DNA of 64,000 nt from Actinomycetales bacterium. Its GTDB lineage: Bacteria; Actinomycetota; Actinomycetes; Actinomycetales; Dermatophilaceae. Shown in pieces: positions 1 to 10,272 of this stretch. Below the pieces are notes generated by a model, which was not told the origin of the DNA, did not search any database, and saw only the letters and a program-made list of their open reading frames with translations. A program made the position numbers and the translations under genes. The stretch's first letter is position 1, and every line of letters starts with the position of its first letter. Location: NCBI GenBank assembly GCA_016715285.1, contig JADKAO010000001.1:62001-126000 (forward strand), given 5' to 3'.

Positions 1-206
1 GCATCGCCGAGGCCACCGCTCGCGAAGAAGGCAAGCCCGAGGCCGCCCTGCCGCGCATCATCGAGGGTCGGGTCAACGGCTTCTTCAAGGAGAACGTCCT
101 CCTGGAGCAGGCCTACGCCAAGGACCAGAAGAAGTCCGTTGCGCAGGTGCTCAAGGAGGCCGGCTCCGAGGCCACTGGCTTCGTCCGCTTCCGCGTCGGC
201 AACTGA
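1..206 (+). CDS. tsf: Translation elongation factor Ts, C-terminal part
   Basis: The reading frame is open from base 3 and ends at TGA 204-206, giving the last 67 residues of EF-Ts, the nucleotide exchange factor that regenerates EF-Tu-GTP. The family's C-terminal pattern is visible: a segment reading IIEGRVNGFFKENVLLEQ, then a lysine-rich KDQKKSVAQVL helix, ending FVRFRVGN. The 5' part lies outside the window. It precedes pyrH and frr, the order found across most bacteria (rpsB-tsf-pyrH-frr). Confidence 0.95.
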   Translation, partial: IAEATAREEGKPEAALPRIIEGRVNGFFKENVLLEQAYAKDQKKSVAQVLKEAGSEATGFVRFRVGN

Positions 207-221
207 CGCCCGCATCTGGTT

Positions 222-254
222 GACGCCGCTCGCCCCCTGGGGGCGGGCGGCGTC
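222..254 (+). terminator. Stem-loop between tsf and pyrH
   Basis: GACGCCGCTCGCCCC at 222-236 can pair with GGGGCGGGCGGCGTC at 240-254 apart from one mismatch, leaving a very short loop. It begins 16 nt after the tsf stop. There is no clear T-run, as is common for actinobacterial terminators. It probably ends or attenuates tsf transcription before pyrH. Confidence 0.6.
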
Positions 255-326
255 ACTCATGTGAGGGCACCCTCGCCCTTGTGACAAGATCGACCAACCG
301 CCGCTTGACCCTCGCAAGGAGTCGCC

Positions 327-1070
327 ATGACCACCGACGCCGCATCACCTACTGCCGCACCGGCATACCGTCGGGTGTTGTTGAAGCTGTCGGGGGAGGT
401 CTTCGGCGGCGGGCGCATCGGAGTGGACCCCACGGTTGTGAAAGGGATCGCCGCGCAGATCGCAGCCGCGGTGAAGCAGGGCATCCAGGTCGCGGTCGTC
501 GTCGGTGGCGGCAACTTCTTCCGCGGGGCGGAGCTCCAGCAAAAGGGGATGGATCGCTCGCGCGCCGACTACATGGGCATGCTCGGCACTGTCATGAACT
601 GCCTTGCGCTGCAAGACTTCTTGGAGAAGGAGGGCGTGCCTACGCGCGTCCAGACCGCCATCACGATGGCTCAAGTCGCGGAGGCCTACATCCCGCTGCG
701 TGCGATTCGCCACCTCGAGAAGGGCCGCGTCGTCATCTTCGGCGCTGGCGCGGGTATGCCGTTCTTCTCCACTGACACCGTCAGCGCCCAGCGGGCCCTT
801 GAGACCCACTGCGACCGACTCTTGATCGCCAAGAGCGGGGTCGACGGCGTCTACACCGCGGACCCTAAGGAAGACCCGAGGGCCACCAAGCTCGACACGT
901 TGACCTTCGAGGACGCCCTCGGCCGCGGGTTGCGGATCCTCGACGCGGCGGCCTTTGCTTTATGTCAGGAAAACCACCTACCCATGCTTGTCTTTGGGAT
1001 GGAGGGCGAGGGCAACATCACCCGAGCCCTGCAAGGTGAGAGGATCGGCACACTGGTCACTGCCGAGTGA
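327..1070 (+). CDS. pyrH: Uridylate kinase (UMP kinase)
   Basis: Phosphorylates UMP to UDP with ATP in pyrimidine nucleotide synthesis; cytosolic hexamer of the amino-acid-kinase fold. The 247-residue length fits the family. Visible motifs: KLSGEVFGGG near residue 20 (ATP and UMP binding), GGGNFFRG near residue 62, DTVSAQRALE near 150 and the C-terminal SGVDGVYTADP nucleotide-binding stretch. The ATG is chosen because AAGGAG lies at 316-321 with good spacing. It sits between tsf and frr in the conserved order. A copy of the CGGCATAC octamer lies near the 5' end and another mid-gene. Confidence 0.97.
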   Translation: MTTDAASPTAAPAYRRVLLKLSGEVFGGGRIGVDPTVVKGIAAQIAAAVKQGIQVAVVVGGGNFFRGAELQQKGMDRSRADYMGMLGTVMNCLALQDFLEKEGVPTRVQTAITMAQVAEAYIPLRAIRHLEKGRVVIFGAGAGMPFFSTDTVSAQRALETHCDRLLIAKSGVDGVYTADPKEDPRATKLDTLTFEDALGRGLRILDAAAFALCQENHLPMLVFGMEGEGNITRALQGERIGTLVTAE

Positions 1071-1138
1071 GCCCCCGCAACACGACCGACCCGGATCGAC
1101 CCTGACGGACACAGACCGCAAGGAGCCTTGGAGCAGCC

Positions 1139-1696
1139 ATGATCGATGAGACCCTCTTCGAAGCCGAAGAGAAGATGGAGAAGGCCGTCGAGGTCGCTAA
1201 GGAAGACTTCGCTGGCATCCGCACCGGCCGGGCCAACCCGGGCATGTTCAACAAGCTGCTCGTCGAGTACTACGGCGCTCCGACTCCGATGCAGCAACTC
1301 GCGTCCTTCCAGACTCCCGAGGCCCGCACGATCCTCATCAAGCCCTTTGATGCCAAGGCGTTCCACGCGATCGAGAAGGCAATCCGCGACTCTGACCTCG
1401 GGGTCAACCCGAGCAACGACGGCGTCGTCATCCGCTGCGTCCTGCCCGCGCTGACCGAAGAACGTCGACGCGACTACGTCAAGCTCACCCACCACAAGGC
1501 CGAAGAAGCTCGCATCGCCATCCGCAACATCCGGCGCAAAGGCAAGACCGACCTCGAACACGCTGTCAAGGATGGCGCGATCGGTGAGGACGATGGCAAC
1601 CGAGCAGAGAAGGAACTCGACCACCTGACCAAGAAATACGTCGAGACCGTCGACGCGCTGGCCAAGGGCAAAGAAGCCGAACTCCTCGAGATCTAA
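1139..1696 (+). CDS. frr: Ribosome recycling factor
   Basis: Splits post-termination 70S ribosomes together with EF-G. The 185 residues match the family length. The conserved N-terminal RTGRANPGMF and the middle LNPSND-like stretch (here LGVNPSNDGVVIR) are clear, as is the C-terminal helix KKYVETVDALAKGKEAELLEI. GGAG at 1130-1133 precedes the ATG. It lies 68 nt after pyrH and 52 nt before cdsA, so all three may share transcription. Confidence 0.97.
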   Translation: MIDETLFEAEEKMEKAVEVAKEDFAGIRTGRANPGMFNKLLVEYYGAPTPMQQLASFQTPEARTILIKPFDAKAFHAIEKAIRDSDLGVNPSNDGVVIRCVLPALTEERRRDYVKLTHHKAEEARIAIRNIRRKGKTDLEHAVKDGAIGEDDGNRAEKELDHLTKKYVETVDALAKGKEAELLEI

Positions 1697-1748
1697 CCCT
1701 GCCTTCACGTCCCCCAATCCCAGCCCAAGGATCCGTGACCTTGCTCAT

Positions 1749-2651
1749 GTGCCGCCGATGACCGAAAGCCCCGGGAGCTCTGCAAGCCCGCTGGCCACCA
1801 CGCCGGAAGGGCCCGTCGTTCCGCCGTCGCGGGCTGGTCGCAACCTCCCGGCCGCGATCACGGTGGGCATCGTGCTCGGCGCACTCATCATTGGCTGCCT
1901 GTTTTGGCGCAAGGAACTCTTTCTTGTGCTGGCGACGGCCTCCCTCAGCATCGGAGTGTGGGAGATCGTCACGGCCTTGCGAGCCCAAGGCGTCCGGGTC
2001 CCGATCGTCCCGGCGCTGCTTGGCTGTATTGCGCAGATGGTCGTCGCCTTCCTCTACGGTGCCCAAGCCCTCGGGGTCACCTTCCTGCTCGCGGTGGCTT
2101 TGCTTGTCATGTGGCGCGGGAGTGAGCCGGTGCCTGGCGCCGCCGCTGACGTGACGCACGGAGTCCTCGCCACGGCATACCCCGCGTTGCTGGGAGGGTT
2201 CGCGATGCTCATGCTCGCGAGTCCCGACGGCGCTTGGCGCACCTTCACCTTCGTAGCCGTCACCGTTGCGAGCGATATCGGCGGGTATGCCGTGGGCGTC
2301 CTCGCGGGGCGGCACCCGATGGCGCCGTCGATTAGCCCGAAGAAGTCGTGGGAAGGTTTTCTGGGGTCGGTCCTGTTCTGCATGCTCATAGGGGTGGTGT
2401 GCGTGACGTTCACGCCGGTGCAAGGGCCATGGTGGGCCGGGCTCATCCTGGGGGCGTTGCTCGCTCCCGCCGCCACCTTAGGAGACTTGGCCGAGTCAGC
2501 GCTCAAGCGTGACATCGGCATCAAGGACATGTCTTCGATCCTCCCTGGCCACGGCGGGATGATGGACCGGCTCGACTCGCTCGTCGTCGCCGCCCCCGTG
2601 TGCTGGCTCGTGCTCACGGTGCTGGTACCAAGCGCAGGTGGTTTCCGGTGA
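1749..2651 (+). CDS. cdsA: Phosphatidate cytidylyltransferase (CDP-diacylglycerol synthase)
   Basis: Makes CDP-diacylglycerol from phosphatidate and CTP at the membrane, feeding PgsA-type enzymes such as the one at 61016. The protein has about 300 residues: a Pro/Ser-rich cytosolic N-terminus, then about seven or eight hydrophobic segments. The family signature is near the C-terminus, with ALKRDIGIKDMSSILPGHGG followed by MMDRLDS. The start is a GTG at 1749; an ATG three codons later (1758) is an equally possible start. It lies just ahead of rlmN. Confidence 0.93.
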   Translation: MPPMTESPGSSASPLATTPEGPVVPPSRAGRNLPAAITVGIVLGALIIGCLFWRKELFLVLATASLSIGVWEIVTALRAQGVRVPIVPALLGCIAQMVVAFLYGAQALGVTFLLAVALLVMWRGSEPVPGAAADVTHGVLATAYPALLGGFAMLMLASPDGAWRTFTFVAVTVASDIGGYAVGVLAGRHPMAPSISPKKSWEGFLGSVLFCMLIGVVCVTFTPVQGPWWAGLILGALLAPAATLGDLAESALKRDIGIKDMSSILPGHGGMMDRLDSLVVAAPVCWLVLTVLVPSAGGFR

Positions 2652-2657
2652 CTTTCG

Positions 2658-3833
2658 GTGAGTGAGGCGCCCCCTAGCGCCTCACCAGGACGTCCCAAAC
2701 CTGGTCGGCTCACCTTCGAGGCACGCGGTCCAGCTGCGACCCGTATGCCGCCCACTCACCTCGCCGATCTCGCCCCCGCCGAGCGCAAGGCCGCGGTGGA
2801 GGCGCTGGGGCACAAGGGGTTTAGGGCCAAGCAGCTCTCGACGCACTACTTCGAGCGCCTCGTCGATGACCCGGCTGAGATGACTGACTTGCCGGCTCGT
2901 GAGCGCCCTTCGCTTGTCTCGGCGATGCTCCCGACACTGTTGACCCCAGTTCGTCATCTCGTGGCTGACGACGGTCGCACCGTGAAGTCGGTGTGGCGCT
3001 TGCACGATGGCGCGATGGTCGAGTCGGTCCTGATGCGCTACCCCGACCGGGTGACGATGTGCATCTCGAGCCAGGCCGGGTGCGGCATGAACTGCCCCTT
3101 CTGTGCAACGGGTCAGGGCGGCTTGACCCGCAACCTGTCGACTGCCGAGATCGTCGAGCAGGTGGTCGCGGGCGCCCGGATGCTGCGCCGTGGCGAGGTA
3201 CCTGGCGGCGACGCACACGAGCGCAAGCGCCCGCTACGGGTCTCGAATGTGGTCTTTATGGGGATGGGCGAGGCATTGGCCAACTACAACCGTGCGATCG
3301 GTGCGATCCGACGGTTGACCGATCCGGCCCCTGATGGGCTCGGCATGTCGGCTCGCGGGCTGGTCATGTCAACTGTCGGGCTGGTCCCGGCGATCGATCG
3401 GCTTGCGGGCGAGGGGATTCCGGTGACGCTCGCGCTCTCACTGCACGCGCCCGATGACACGCTGCGGGACGAACTCGTGCCGATCAACACCCGGTGGCGG
3501 GTGGGGGAGGCTCTCGACGCGGCCTACCGATATTTCGAGGCAACCGGCCGCCGCGTCTCGATTGAATACGCCCTGATCCGCGACATCAACGACCAGGCCT
3601 GGCGAGCGGACCTGCTCGGTGACCTGCTCACGCAGCGTGGCAAGGGTTGGGTCCACGTCAACCCGATCCCACTCAACCCCACTCCCGGCTCGAAGTGGAC
3701 GGCGTCTCGCCCCGGAGTGGAGCAGCAGTTCGTTGAGCGGCTGCGGGCACACGGCATACCGACGACGGTCCGGGACACGCGCGGTCAGGACATTGACGGA
3801 GCCTGCGGCCAACTCGCTGCGACCACGGGTTAG
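2658..3833 (+). CDS. rlmN: 23S rRNA (adenine-2503-C2) methyltransferase, radical SAM
   Basis: Methylates A2503 of 23S rRNA, and A37 of some tRNAs, by radical SAM chemistry. The 391-residue protein carries the iron-sulphur motif CGMNCPFC around residue 140. The upstream cysteine in CISSQAG and the C-terminal DTRGQDIDGACG cysteine fit the two cysteines near the RlmN active site. GTG start, 6 nt after the cdsA stop. dxr, normally close downstream in actinobacteria, is about 29 kb away here. Confidence 0.96.
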   Translation: MSEAPPSASPGRPKPGRLTFEARGPAATRMPPTHLADLAPAERKAAVEALGHKGFRAKQLSTHYFERLVDDPAEMTDLPARERPSLVSAMLPTLLTPVRHLVADDGRTVKSVWRLHDGAMVESVLMRYPDRVTMCISSQAGCGMNCPFCATGQGGLTRNLSTAEIVEQVVAGARMLRRGEVPGGDAHERKRPLRVSNVVFMGMGEALANYNRAIGAIRRLTDPAPDGLGMSARGLVMSTVGLVPAIDRLAGEGIPVTLALSLHAPDDTLRDELVPINTRWRVGEALDAAYRYFEATGRRVSIEYALIRDINDQAWRADLLGDLLTQRGKGWVHVNPIPLNPTPGSKWTASRPGVEQQFVERLRAHGIPTTVRDTRGQDIDGACGQLAATTG

Positions 3834-3887
3834 TTGCGGCGAGGATCACGGTGGGCAACATCCCTGGCGGGTGATCCGGGTAGATTC

Positions 3888-3927
3888 CGGTATGCCGTGT
3901 CGCCTCACCTGGCGGCACGGCATACCG
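3888..3927. terminator. Hairpin built from two inverted CGGCATAC octamers, rlmN/tdh intergenic
   Basis: CGGTATGCCGTGTCGCC (3888-3904) pairs with GGCGGCACGGCATACCG (3911-3927) over 17 bp with one G-T wobble, leaving a 6-nt loop. Each arm contains one copy of the iterated octamer. It is 54 nt after the rlmN stop and 25 nt before tdh, so it could terminate rlmN or lie in the tdh leader. A TAGATT that could serve as a -10 box lies at 3881-3886, just upstream. No T-run follows. Confidence 0.65.
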
Positions 3928-3952
3928 CCGCTGTTGTCGGGAAGGATCTTCC

Positions 3953-4999
3953 GTGCGCGCCTTGAGCAAACTCACTGCCGGACCTGGTCTGGAACTCGTC
4001 GATCGACCTGAGCCCGTGTGCGGGCCACTTGATGTGAAGGTGCGGGTGCTGCGGGCGGGGTTGTGCGGCACGGATCTGCACCTCGAGCAGTGGGATGACT
4101 GGGCGGCCGCGACGGTCAAGACACCGATGGTCATCGGGCATGAGTTTTATGGCGAGATCGTCGAGATCGGTGAGGACGTGCCGAAGGGGACCGCGGTCAA
4201 GGTCGGCGCTCGAGTGTCAGGTGAGGGCCACATCGTGTGCGGGCACTGCCGCAACTGTCGGGCTGGCCGTCGACACGTGTGCATCAACACGATCGGCATT
4301 GGGGTCAATCGAGACGGCGCGTTTGCCGACTATGTGGTGTTGCCAGCGACCAACGCGTGGGTGCAGCCGGACTCGATCGACCCAGATCTAGGGGCCATTT
4401 TTGACCCCTTGGGCAACGCGACGCACACGGCCCTGCAATGGTCGATGGTGGGGGAGGACGTGCTCATCACCGGGGCTGGGCCGATCGGTGTGATCGCCGC
4501 GGCCATTGCCCGGCACGCGGGAGCCAAGAACGTGTGCGTCACCGATCTGAGCGATTATCGGCTTGAGCTGGCTCGGCGTGCGGGGGCCGACCTCGTCGTC
4601 AACGTCGGGCACACCCGGATCAGAGACGCGCAGCGAGAGCTCGGGATGCGTGAGGGTTTTGACATCGGGCTGGAGATGTCTGGTGCGCCCGCTGCAGTGG
4701 CTGAGTTGCTCGCCAACATGAACCACGGCGGCATGGTCGCGATGCTCGGGTTGCCCAAAGACCCATATCCGATCGACTGGGGGCGGGTGATCACGCACAT
4801 GATCACCATCAAGGGGATCTATGGGCGGGAGATGTTTGAGACGTGGTACCTCATGTCGTCGATGCTCGAGACGTCGGCTGAGTTCAAGGCGGCGGTGTCG
4901 TCGGTGATCACGCATCGGTTCCCCGCCGAGCAGTGGGCGGACGCTTTTGCGGCCGCTCGATCGGGGGAGTGCGGCAAGGTCATCATGGACTGGAGCTGA
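3953..4999 (+). CDS. tdh: L-threonine 3-dehydrogenase
   Basis: Zinc-dependent NAD enzyme oxidising L-threonine to 2-amino-3-ketobutyrate. 348 residues, medium-chain dehydrogenase fold. Catalytic zinc site: CGTDLH near residue 40 and GHEFYGEIVEIGE near residue 62. The structural-zinc loop is CGHCRNCRAGRRHVC near residue 90. The Rossmann glycine motif is ITGAGPIGVIAA near residue 170. GTG start with AAGGA at 3942-3946. The next gene, kbl, encodes the partner enzyme, which supports the assignment over other zinc dehydrogenases. Confidence 0.94.
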   Translation: MRALSKLTAGPGLELVDRPEPVCGPLDVKVRVLRAGLCGTDLHLEQWDDWAAATVKTPMVIGHEFYGEIVEIGEDVPKGTAVKVGARVSGEGHIVCGHCRNCRAGRRHVCINTIGIGVNRDGAFADYVVLPATNAWVQPDSIDPDLGAIFDPLGNATHTALQWSMVGEDVLITGAGPIGVIAAAIARHAGAKNVCVTDLSDYRLELARRAGADLVVNVGHTRIRDAQRELGMREGFDIGLEMSGAPAAVAELLANMNHGGMVAMLGLPKDPYPIDWGRVITHMITIKGIYGREMFETWYLMSSMLETSAEFKAAVSSVITHRFPAEQWADAFAAARSGECGKVIMDWS

Positions 5000-5072
5000 C
5001 CAGCGTCATGTGGTGGCCGGTGGCGGGACGGCATACCGTGTCGGTGTTGGCGAGGCCCCTCGAAGGAGACCC

Positions 5073-6266
<1,194 letters not shown>

Positions 6267-6272
6267 AGAGAC

Positions 6273-6950
6273 ATGGAAGACGCCACCATTGCTGACCTGC
6301 CCGCTGAAGTCGTGGCACTGCTCACTCCCGAGCTTTGCGAGGAGATGGCAGCGACCTTCTGCGACCGGATCTACTACCCCCGATTCATCGCGATCGAGAC
6401 GCCAGACGATGACGAGTTCGACTTCCCCGGTCTCTCCGAACCGGTTCTCTATCTCTTCGGCGAGGACCAGGGGATCATGGACCTCGGCGTGGCCATCAGC
6501 CGCGAAGGTTATCCCGTTTTCGTTTCCTATGACGAGGATGACGACCCGCGCCGGGTTCTCCTGCATGCGCCATCCCTCACGGAGTTCATCGCCTCCCGGA
6601 AGTTCGATGGCTCAGTCCTTGGCGGCGCCATCGTCATCTGTGCTCAAGCTCCCAAACTCGCCGAAGATGTCCTTGCCCACCTGTCGTCCCGCCTGAGCCG
6701 GGGACCGCACACCGAAGCTTGGCCGACAGAGGCTCAGTACCGCTTCGAAGGAGAGGGGGTACGCGTGCTGCTGTGGGATTGGGACGAAGGGCAGTGCGAT
6801 TGGTACGTCAGCGGTGCCGATCTGAACGTGGTGGCCCGGTTCGTGGCCACGGTCCCGGGTGCGCCAATCGAGGATTTCTACAGCCACGGTATGCCGGACG
6901 AGGAGCTTCGGAAGGTTCTGCGGGCTGGCGGGGCTGCCGCGTCAAGCTGA
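6273..6950 (+). CDS. Hypothetical acidic protein
   Basis: 225 residues, very acidic, with no signal peptide or membrane segment. I do not recognise the family. Visible features are a DDDEFDFPGLSEPVLYLFGE stretch, aromatic-rich strands (LLWDWDEGQCDWYVSG) and an ISREGYPVFVSYDEDDDPR segment. The last two faintly recall SMI1/KNR4-like (SUKH) proteins, but not well enough to assign. It starts 6 nt after kbl with only a weak GAAG upstream, so it may be co-transcribed by read-through. It ends convergent with the next gene. Confidence 0.65.
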   Translation: MEDATIADLPAEVVALLTPELCEEMAATFCDRIYYPRFIAIETPDDDEFDFPGLSEPVLYLFGEDQGIMDLGVAISREGYPVFVSYDEDDDPRRVLLHAPSLTEFIASRKFDGSVLGGAIVICAQAPKLAEDVLAHLSSRLSRGPHTEAWPTEAQYRFEGEGVRVLLWDWDEGQCDWYVSGADLNVVARFVATVPGAPIEDFYSHGMPDEELRKVLRAGGAAASS

Positions 6951-6957
6951 CGGCTCG

Positions 6958-8148
6958 TCAGCGTCCCAAGGGCATTGCGCTGCGTGAGGCGCCCGCTTTT
7001 GCGACAACCAGTTCGACGGCGGCCTCCACGGTGTCGACGAGATGCACCGCGTCCCGCATGCCAGCCTTGCCGTGGTCAAACGCCAGCGCTCGCAGCGCCG
7101 GCCATGCTGGCAGCGTCGACGTCCAATACGACCGACCGATGAGCACCAGCGGTGGCAAGTGGCCGTCGGGTCGGTCGCGGACCGGCAAACACCGGCCGTA
7201 GTAGAGGCGCGATGCCGCCTGGAAGACCTCTTGCACGGTCCCAGCAGAACCCGGCATGACCACGACCCCGTGCGATGACCGGGCGAGCAAACCATCCTCC
7301 CGCAGGGCGTTGGAGAAGTACTTGGCGATGGCCTGACCAAAGACGTTGGGCGGCTCGTGCCCGTAAAACCATGTCGGGATCCCCACCGACCGCAGCCGAG
7401 ACCCCGGCTCGCGCAACCCTAATCGGCCCCGCTCGGTCAGCCCGGCACGGGCCCAGTCGCGGATGCTCAGTTGATACGACGGAGTCCTCGCCAGCCGAGC
7501 AATCGACCGTCCAACGTCCGCCATCGACCCGGCATACGCGCCGAGGTTGGCGCCTTCCATGGCCCCCGGGCCGCCGCCAGTCGCCACGACGAGTCCGGCG
7601 TCAGCCAGCGCAAATCCCAACCGTGCGGCCGCGGCATACACCGTGCTTCCACGATGCGCGGCGTGGCCACCCATCACGCCAACGACCGGGAGGCCGTCGA
7701 GCTCGTCATCCAGCGCGTCGGTGATCGACTCGTCGTGGATCGCGCGGAGCATCGTCGCGTACGCATCCCGGCCAGACCGCCGGTCGAGAGTCCAGACATA
7801 GGCGCGACCGTCGGGCGTCCCGGCATACCCCTGCTCTTCGTGCAACCCGGCATACAGCTCGTCAGCGGTATACGTCCGAGCCCGATACACATTGACCGGG
7901 GCCTGCGGGTCCGAGGGGAAGACAATCGCGCCATGCCGCACGAGGTGCATCATCAGCGCAGGGGAGAGTCGACCACCCAACACCACGAGGTCCGTGAGAT
8001 CGGTGCGCGCGAGCAACTCATCCTCGACCTCATGGAGGTCCAAGTCCTGCAGTCGCAGCCCTCCGAGGGCAGATCGGCCTCCCCGATGGTGCTGGGGGCT
8101 GTGCCCCGCGAGGATGCCACGCAGGGTCTCCAACCGGTCGATCTCCAT
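6958..8148 (-). CDS. LOG-family Rossmann-fold nucleotide-binding protein
   Basis: 396 residues. The C-terminal half carries the LOG/lysine-decarboxylase-like fold: VVGVMGGHAA, GGGPGAMEGAN in place of the usual GGGxxGLMG, and MPGSAGTVQEVFQ in place of PGGxGTxxE. Small LOG proteins release cytokinin-type bases from nucleotides. The larger bacterial relatives, like this one with about 150 extra N-terminal residues, have no settled role; some act as nucleotide 5'-monophosphate nucleosidases (PpnN type). It is transcribed alone and is divergent from prpE. At least four CGGCATAC copies fall in this gene. Confidence 0.8.
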   Translation of the reverse strand: MEIDRLETLRGILAGHSPQHHRGGRSALGGLRLQDLDLHEVEDELLARTDLTDLVVLGGRLSPALMMHLVRHGAIVFPSDPQAPVNVYRARTYTADELYAGLHEEQGYAGTPDGRAYVWTLDRRSGRDAYATMLRAIHDESITDALDDELDGLPVVGVMGGHAAHRGSTVYAAAARLGFALADAGLVVATGGGPGAMEGANLGAYAGSMADVGRSIARLARTPSYQLSIRDWARAGLTERGRLGLREPGSRLRSVGIPTWFYGHEPPNVFGQAIAKYFSNALREDGLLARSSHGVVVMPGSAGTVQEVFQAASRLYYGRCLPVRDRPDGHLPPLVLIGRSYWTSTLPAWPALRALAFDHGKAGMRDAVHLVDTVEAAVELVVAKAGASRSAMPLGR

Positions 8149-8281
8149 CGCCGCATGGTCTCACCATGAGCGGCTCCCGTCGACCGTTCGGCGCAGTCAC
8201 GGTCAACCTCGGCGCAGAGGCGTCCACCGACGGGCGCGCTCGGGTGGCGGGCGGACGGCATACCGGTGCATTGTGACCGAC

Positions 8282-10180
8282 ATGACGACTGGCGCTTACC
8301 GCAAGACCTATGACGCGAGCGTGCGCGACCCCGAAGCGTTCTGGGGCGAGGCGGCCAAGGACATCGACTGGATCACGCCGCCGACAAAAGTGCTCGACGA
8401 CTCTAACCCGCCGTTCTATCGCTGGTTCCCGGACGCGACCCTCAATACCTGCTATAACGCGCTCGACCGACACATCGAGGCGCGCGGCGACCAGGTCGCG
8501 ATCCACTACGACTCGCCCGTCACCGGCACCAAGCGTTCCTACACGTATGCCGAGGTGTTGGCCGAGGTGAAGCGCCTCGCCGGTGCGCTCAAGGGCGCCG
8601 GTGTCGTCAAGGGCGATCGGGTCGTGTGCTACATGCCGATGGTGCCCGAGGCGGTCTTCGCGATGCTCGCGTGCGCGCGGATTGGCGCGGTCCACTCGGT
8701 CGTCTTCGGCGGGTTCGCGCCCGCTGAGCTCGCGGCTCGCATTGACGACGCCCAGCCCAAGGTCATCCTCTCGGCCTCCTGCGGGATCGAGCCGAGCCGC
8801 GTCGTGCCCTACAAGCCGTTCCTTGACGAGGCGATCGACCGCTCCGACCACAAGCCCGAACTCGTCGTCATGCTCCAGCGAGAGCAGTGTGAGGCGCCGT
8901 TGCGCGAGGGTGACGTCGACTGGCGCGAGTTCGTCTCAACCGAGGCCGCCGATGCTGGGGCCGATTGCGTTGAGGTCGCCGCGACCGACCCGCTCTACAT
9001 CCTCTACACCTCGGGCACGACCGGGCGTCCCAAGGGCATCTACCGCGACAACGGCGGCCACGCGGTCGCGCTGCGCTGGTCGATGCGCAATATCTATGGC
9101 GTCGAGCCTGGGCAGACGATGTTCACCGCGAGCGACGTCGGCTGGGTCGTCGGCCACTCCTACATCGTCTATGCGCCCTTGCTCACCGGCGCCACGACAA
9201 TCGTCTACGAAGGCAAGCCGGTCGGCACTCCCGACGCGGGCGCGTTCTGGCGGATCGTCTCGGAGTACAACGCCGTGACCATGTTCACCGCCCCCACCGC
9301 GATTCGTGCGATCAAGCGGGAAGACCCCGAGGGCGCGCTCATCGGTGACTACGACCTGTCGCACTGGGGCACCTTGTACCTCGCGGGCGAGCGTCTCGAC
9401 CCCGACACCTACCACTGGGCGCACGACAAGCTCGGTGTCCCCGTCGTGGACAACTGGTGGCAGACCGAGACCGGCTGGCCCATCGCCGCCAACCCCAAGA
9501 GCCTCGAAGACCTCCCGATCAAGCCGGGGTCTCCGTCGGTGTGCGTGCCCGGTTATCAGGTCGAGGTCCTCGACGCGGTCGGCGACAAGCTGCCGGCTGG
9601 CCAAGAGGGCGCGATCTGCATCAAACTGCCGCTGCCCCCCGGCACGTTCCCGACCCTCTACAACGACGACGAGCGCTTCATTTCGAGCTACATGGCGGCC
9701 TACCCGGGGTACTACCTCACCGGTGACGGTGGCTATATCGACGAAGACGGTTACCTCTACGTGATGGGCCGCACCGACGACGTCCTCAACGTCGCGGGTC
9801 ACCGCCTGTCGACGGGGTCGATCGAGGCTGCGCTCGCGGGTCACGCCGCGGTCGCTGAGTGTGCGGTCATCGGTGTCCACGACGACCTCAAGGGTCAGTT
9901 GCCGCGCGCTCTCGTCGTGCTCAAGGCCGGCATTAACGCCGAGACCGACGGCGACCGGATCAAGAAGGAGCTCGTCTCTCGGGTGCGCTCCGAGGTGGGT
10001 GCCGTCGCAGCGCTGCGCCAGGTGGACATCGTGACCGCGTTGCCCAAGACCCGATCGGGCAAGATCCTCCGCAAGACGATGCGCGAGATCGCCGACGGCC
10101 ACACGCCGGTCGTCCCCGCGACGATCGAGGATGTCGGCGTCCTCACGATGCTCACCCCGATCCTGCACCCCGAGGACTAA
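8282..10180 (+). CDS. prpE: Propionyl-CoA synthetase (acetyl-CoA synthetase-like)
   Basis: Adenylate-forming enzyme activating propionate, probably also acetate, to the CoA thioester. About 632 residues from ATG 8282; a GTG nine bases upstream is possible. Motifs: YTSGTTGRPKGIYRDNGGHA (P-loop), WWQTETGWP, YYLTGDGGYIDEDGYLYVMG, and the C-terminal catalytic lysine in KTRSGKILRKTMR. The internal SASCGIEPSRVVPYKP block is typical of PrpE and absent from classical Acs, hence the name. It stands alone, divergent from the LOG gene and ended by the hairpin at 10206-10239. Confidence 0.88.
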   Translation: MTTGAYRKTYDASVRDPEAFWGEAAKDIDWITPPTKVLDDSNPPFYRWFPDATLNTCYNALDRHIEARGDQVAIHYDSPVTGTKRSYTYAEVLAEVKRLAGALKGAGVVKGDRVVCYMPMVPEAVFAMLACARIGAVHSVVFGGFAPAELAARIDDAQPKVILSASCGIEPSRVVPYKPFLDEAIDRSDHKPELVVMLQREQCEAPLREGDVDWREFVSTEAADAGADCVEVAATDPLYILYTSGTTGRPKGIYRDNGGHAVALRWSMRNIYGVEPGQTMFTASDVGWVVGHSYIVYAPLLTGATTIVYEGKPVGTPDAGAFWRIVSEYNAVTMFTAPTAIRAIKREDPEGALIGDYDLSHWGTLYLAGERLDPDTYHWAHDKLGVPVVDNWWQTETGWPIAANPKSLEDLPIKPGSPSVCVPGYQVEVLDAVGDKLPAGQEGAICIKLPLPPGTFPTLYNDDERFISSYMAAYPGYYLTGDGGYIDEDGYLYVMGRTDDVLNVAGHRLSTGSIEAALAGHAAVAECAVIGVHDDLKGQLPRALVVLKAGINAETDGDRIKKELVSRVRSEVGAVAALRQVDIVTALPKTRSGKILRKTMREIADGHTPVVPATIEDVGVLTMLTPILHPED

Positions 10181-10205
10181 GCGGGGTCGACTCACCCACA
10201 ACAGC

Positions 10206-10239
10206 AGGGGGTATGCCGTGTGCTCACGGCATACCCCCT
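10206..10239. terminator. Perfect hairpin of two inverted octamers between convergent prpE and helicase genes
   Basis: AGGGGGTATGCCGTG (10206-10220) and CACGGCATACCCCCT (10225-10239) form a perfect 15-bp stem with a 4-nt loop. It lies 26 nt after the prpE stop and 34 nt before the stop of the convergent helicase gene, so it can work as a bidirectional terminator. Each arm contains one octamer copy. Confidence 0.85.
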
Positions 10240-10272
10240 CGCTTGTGTCCCAGCGTGCTTGGGTCTCTGGGT

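Noticed and set aside
7892..8281. N-terminal extension of the propionyl-CoA synthetase frame
   Set aside because: It overlaps the divergent LOG gene, is Arg/Ser-rich shadow sequence, and the family begins near ATG 8282.
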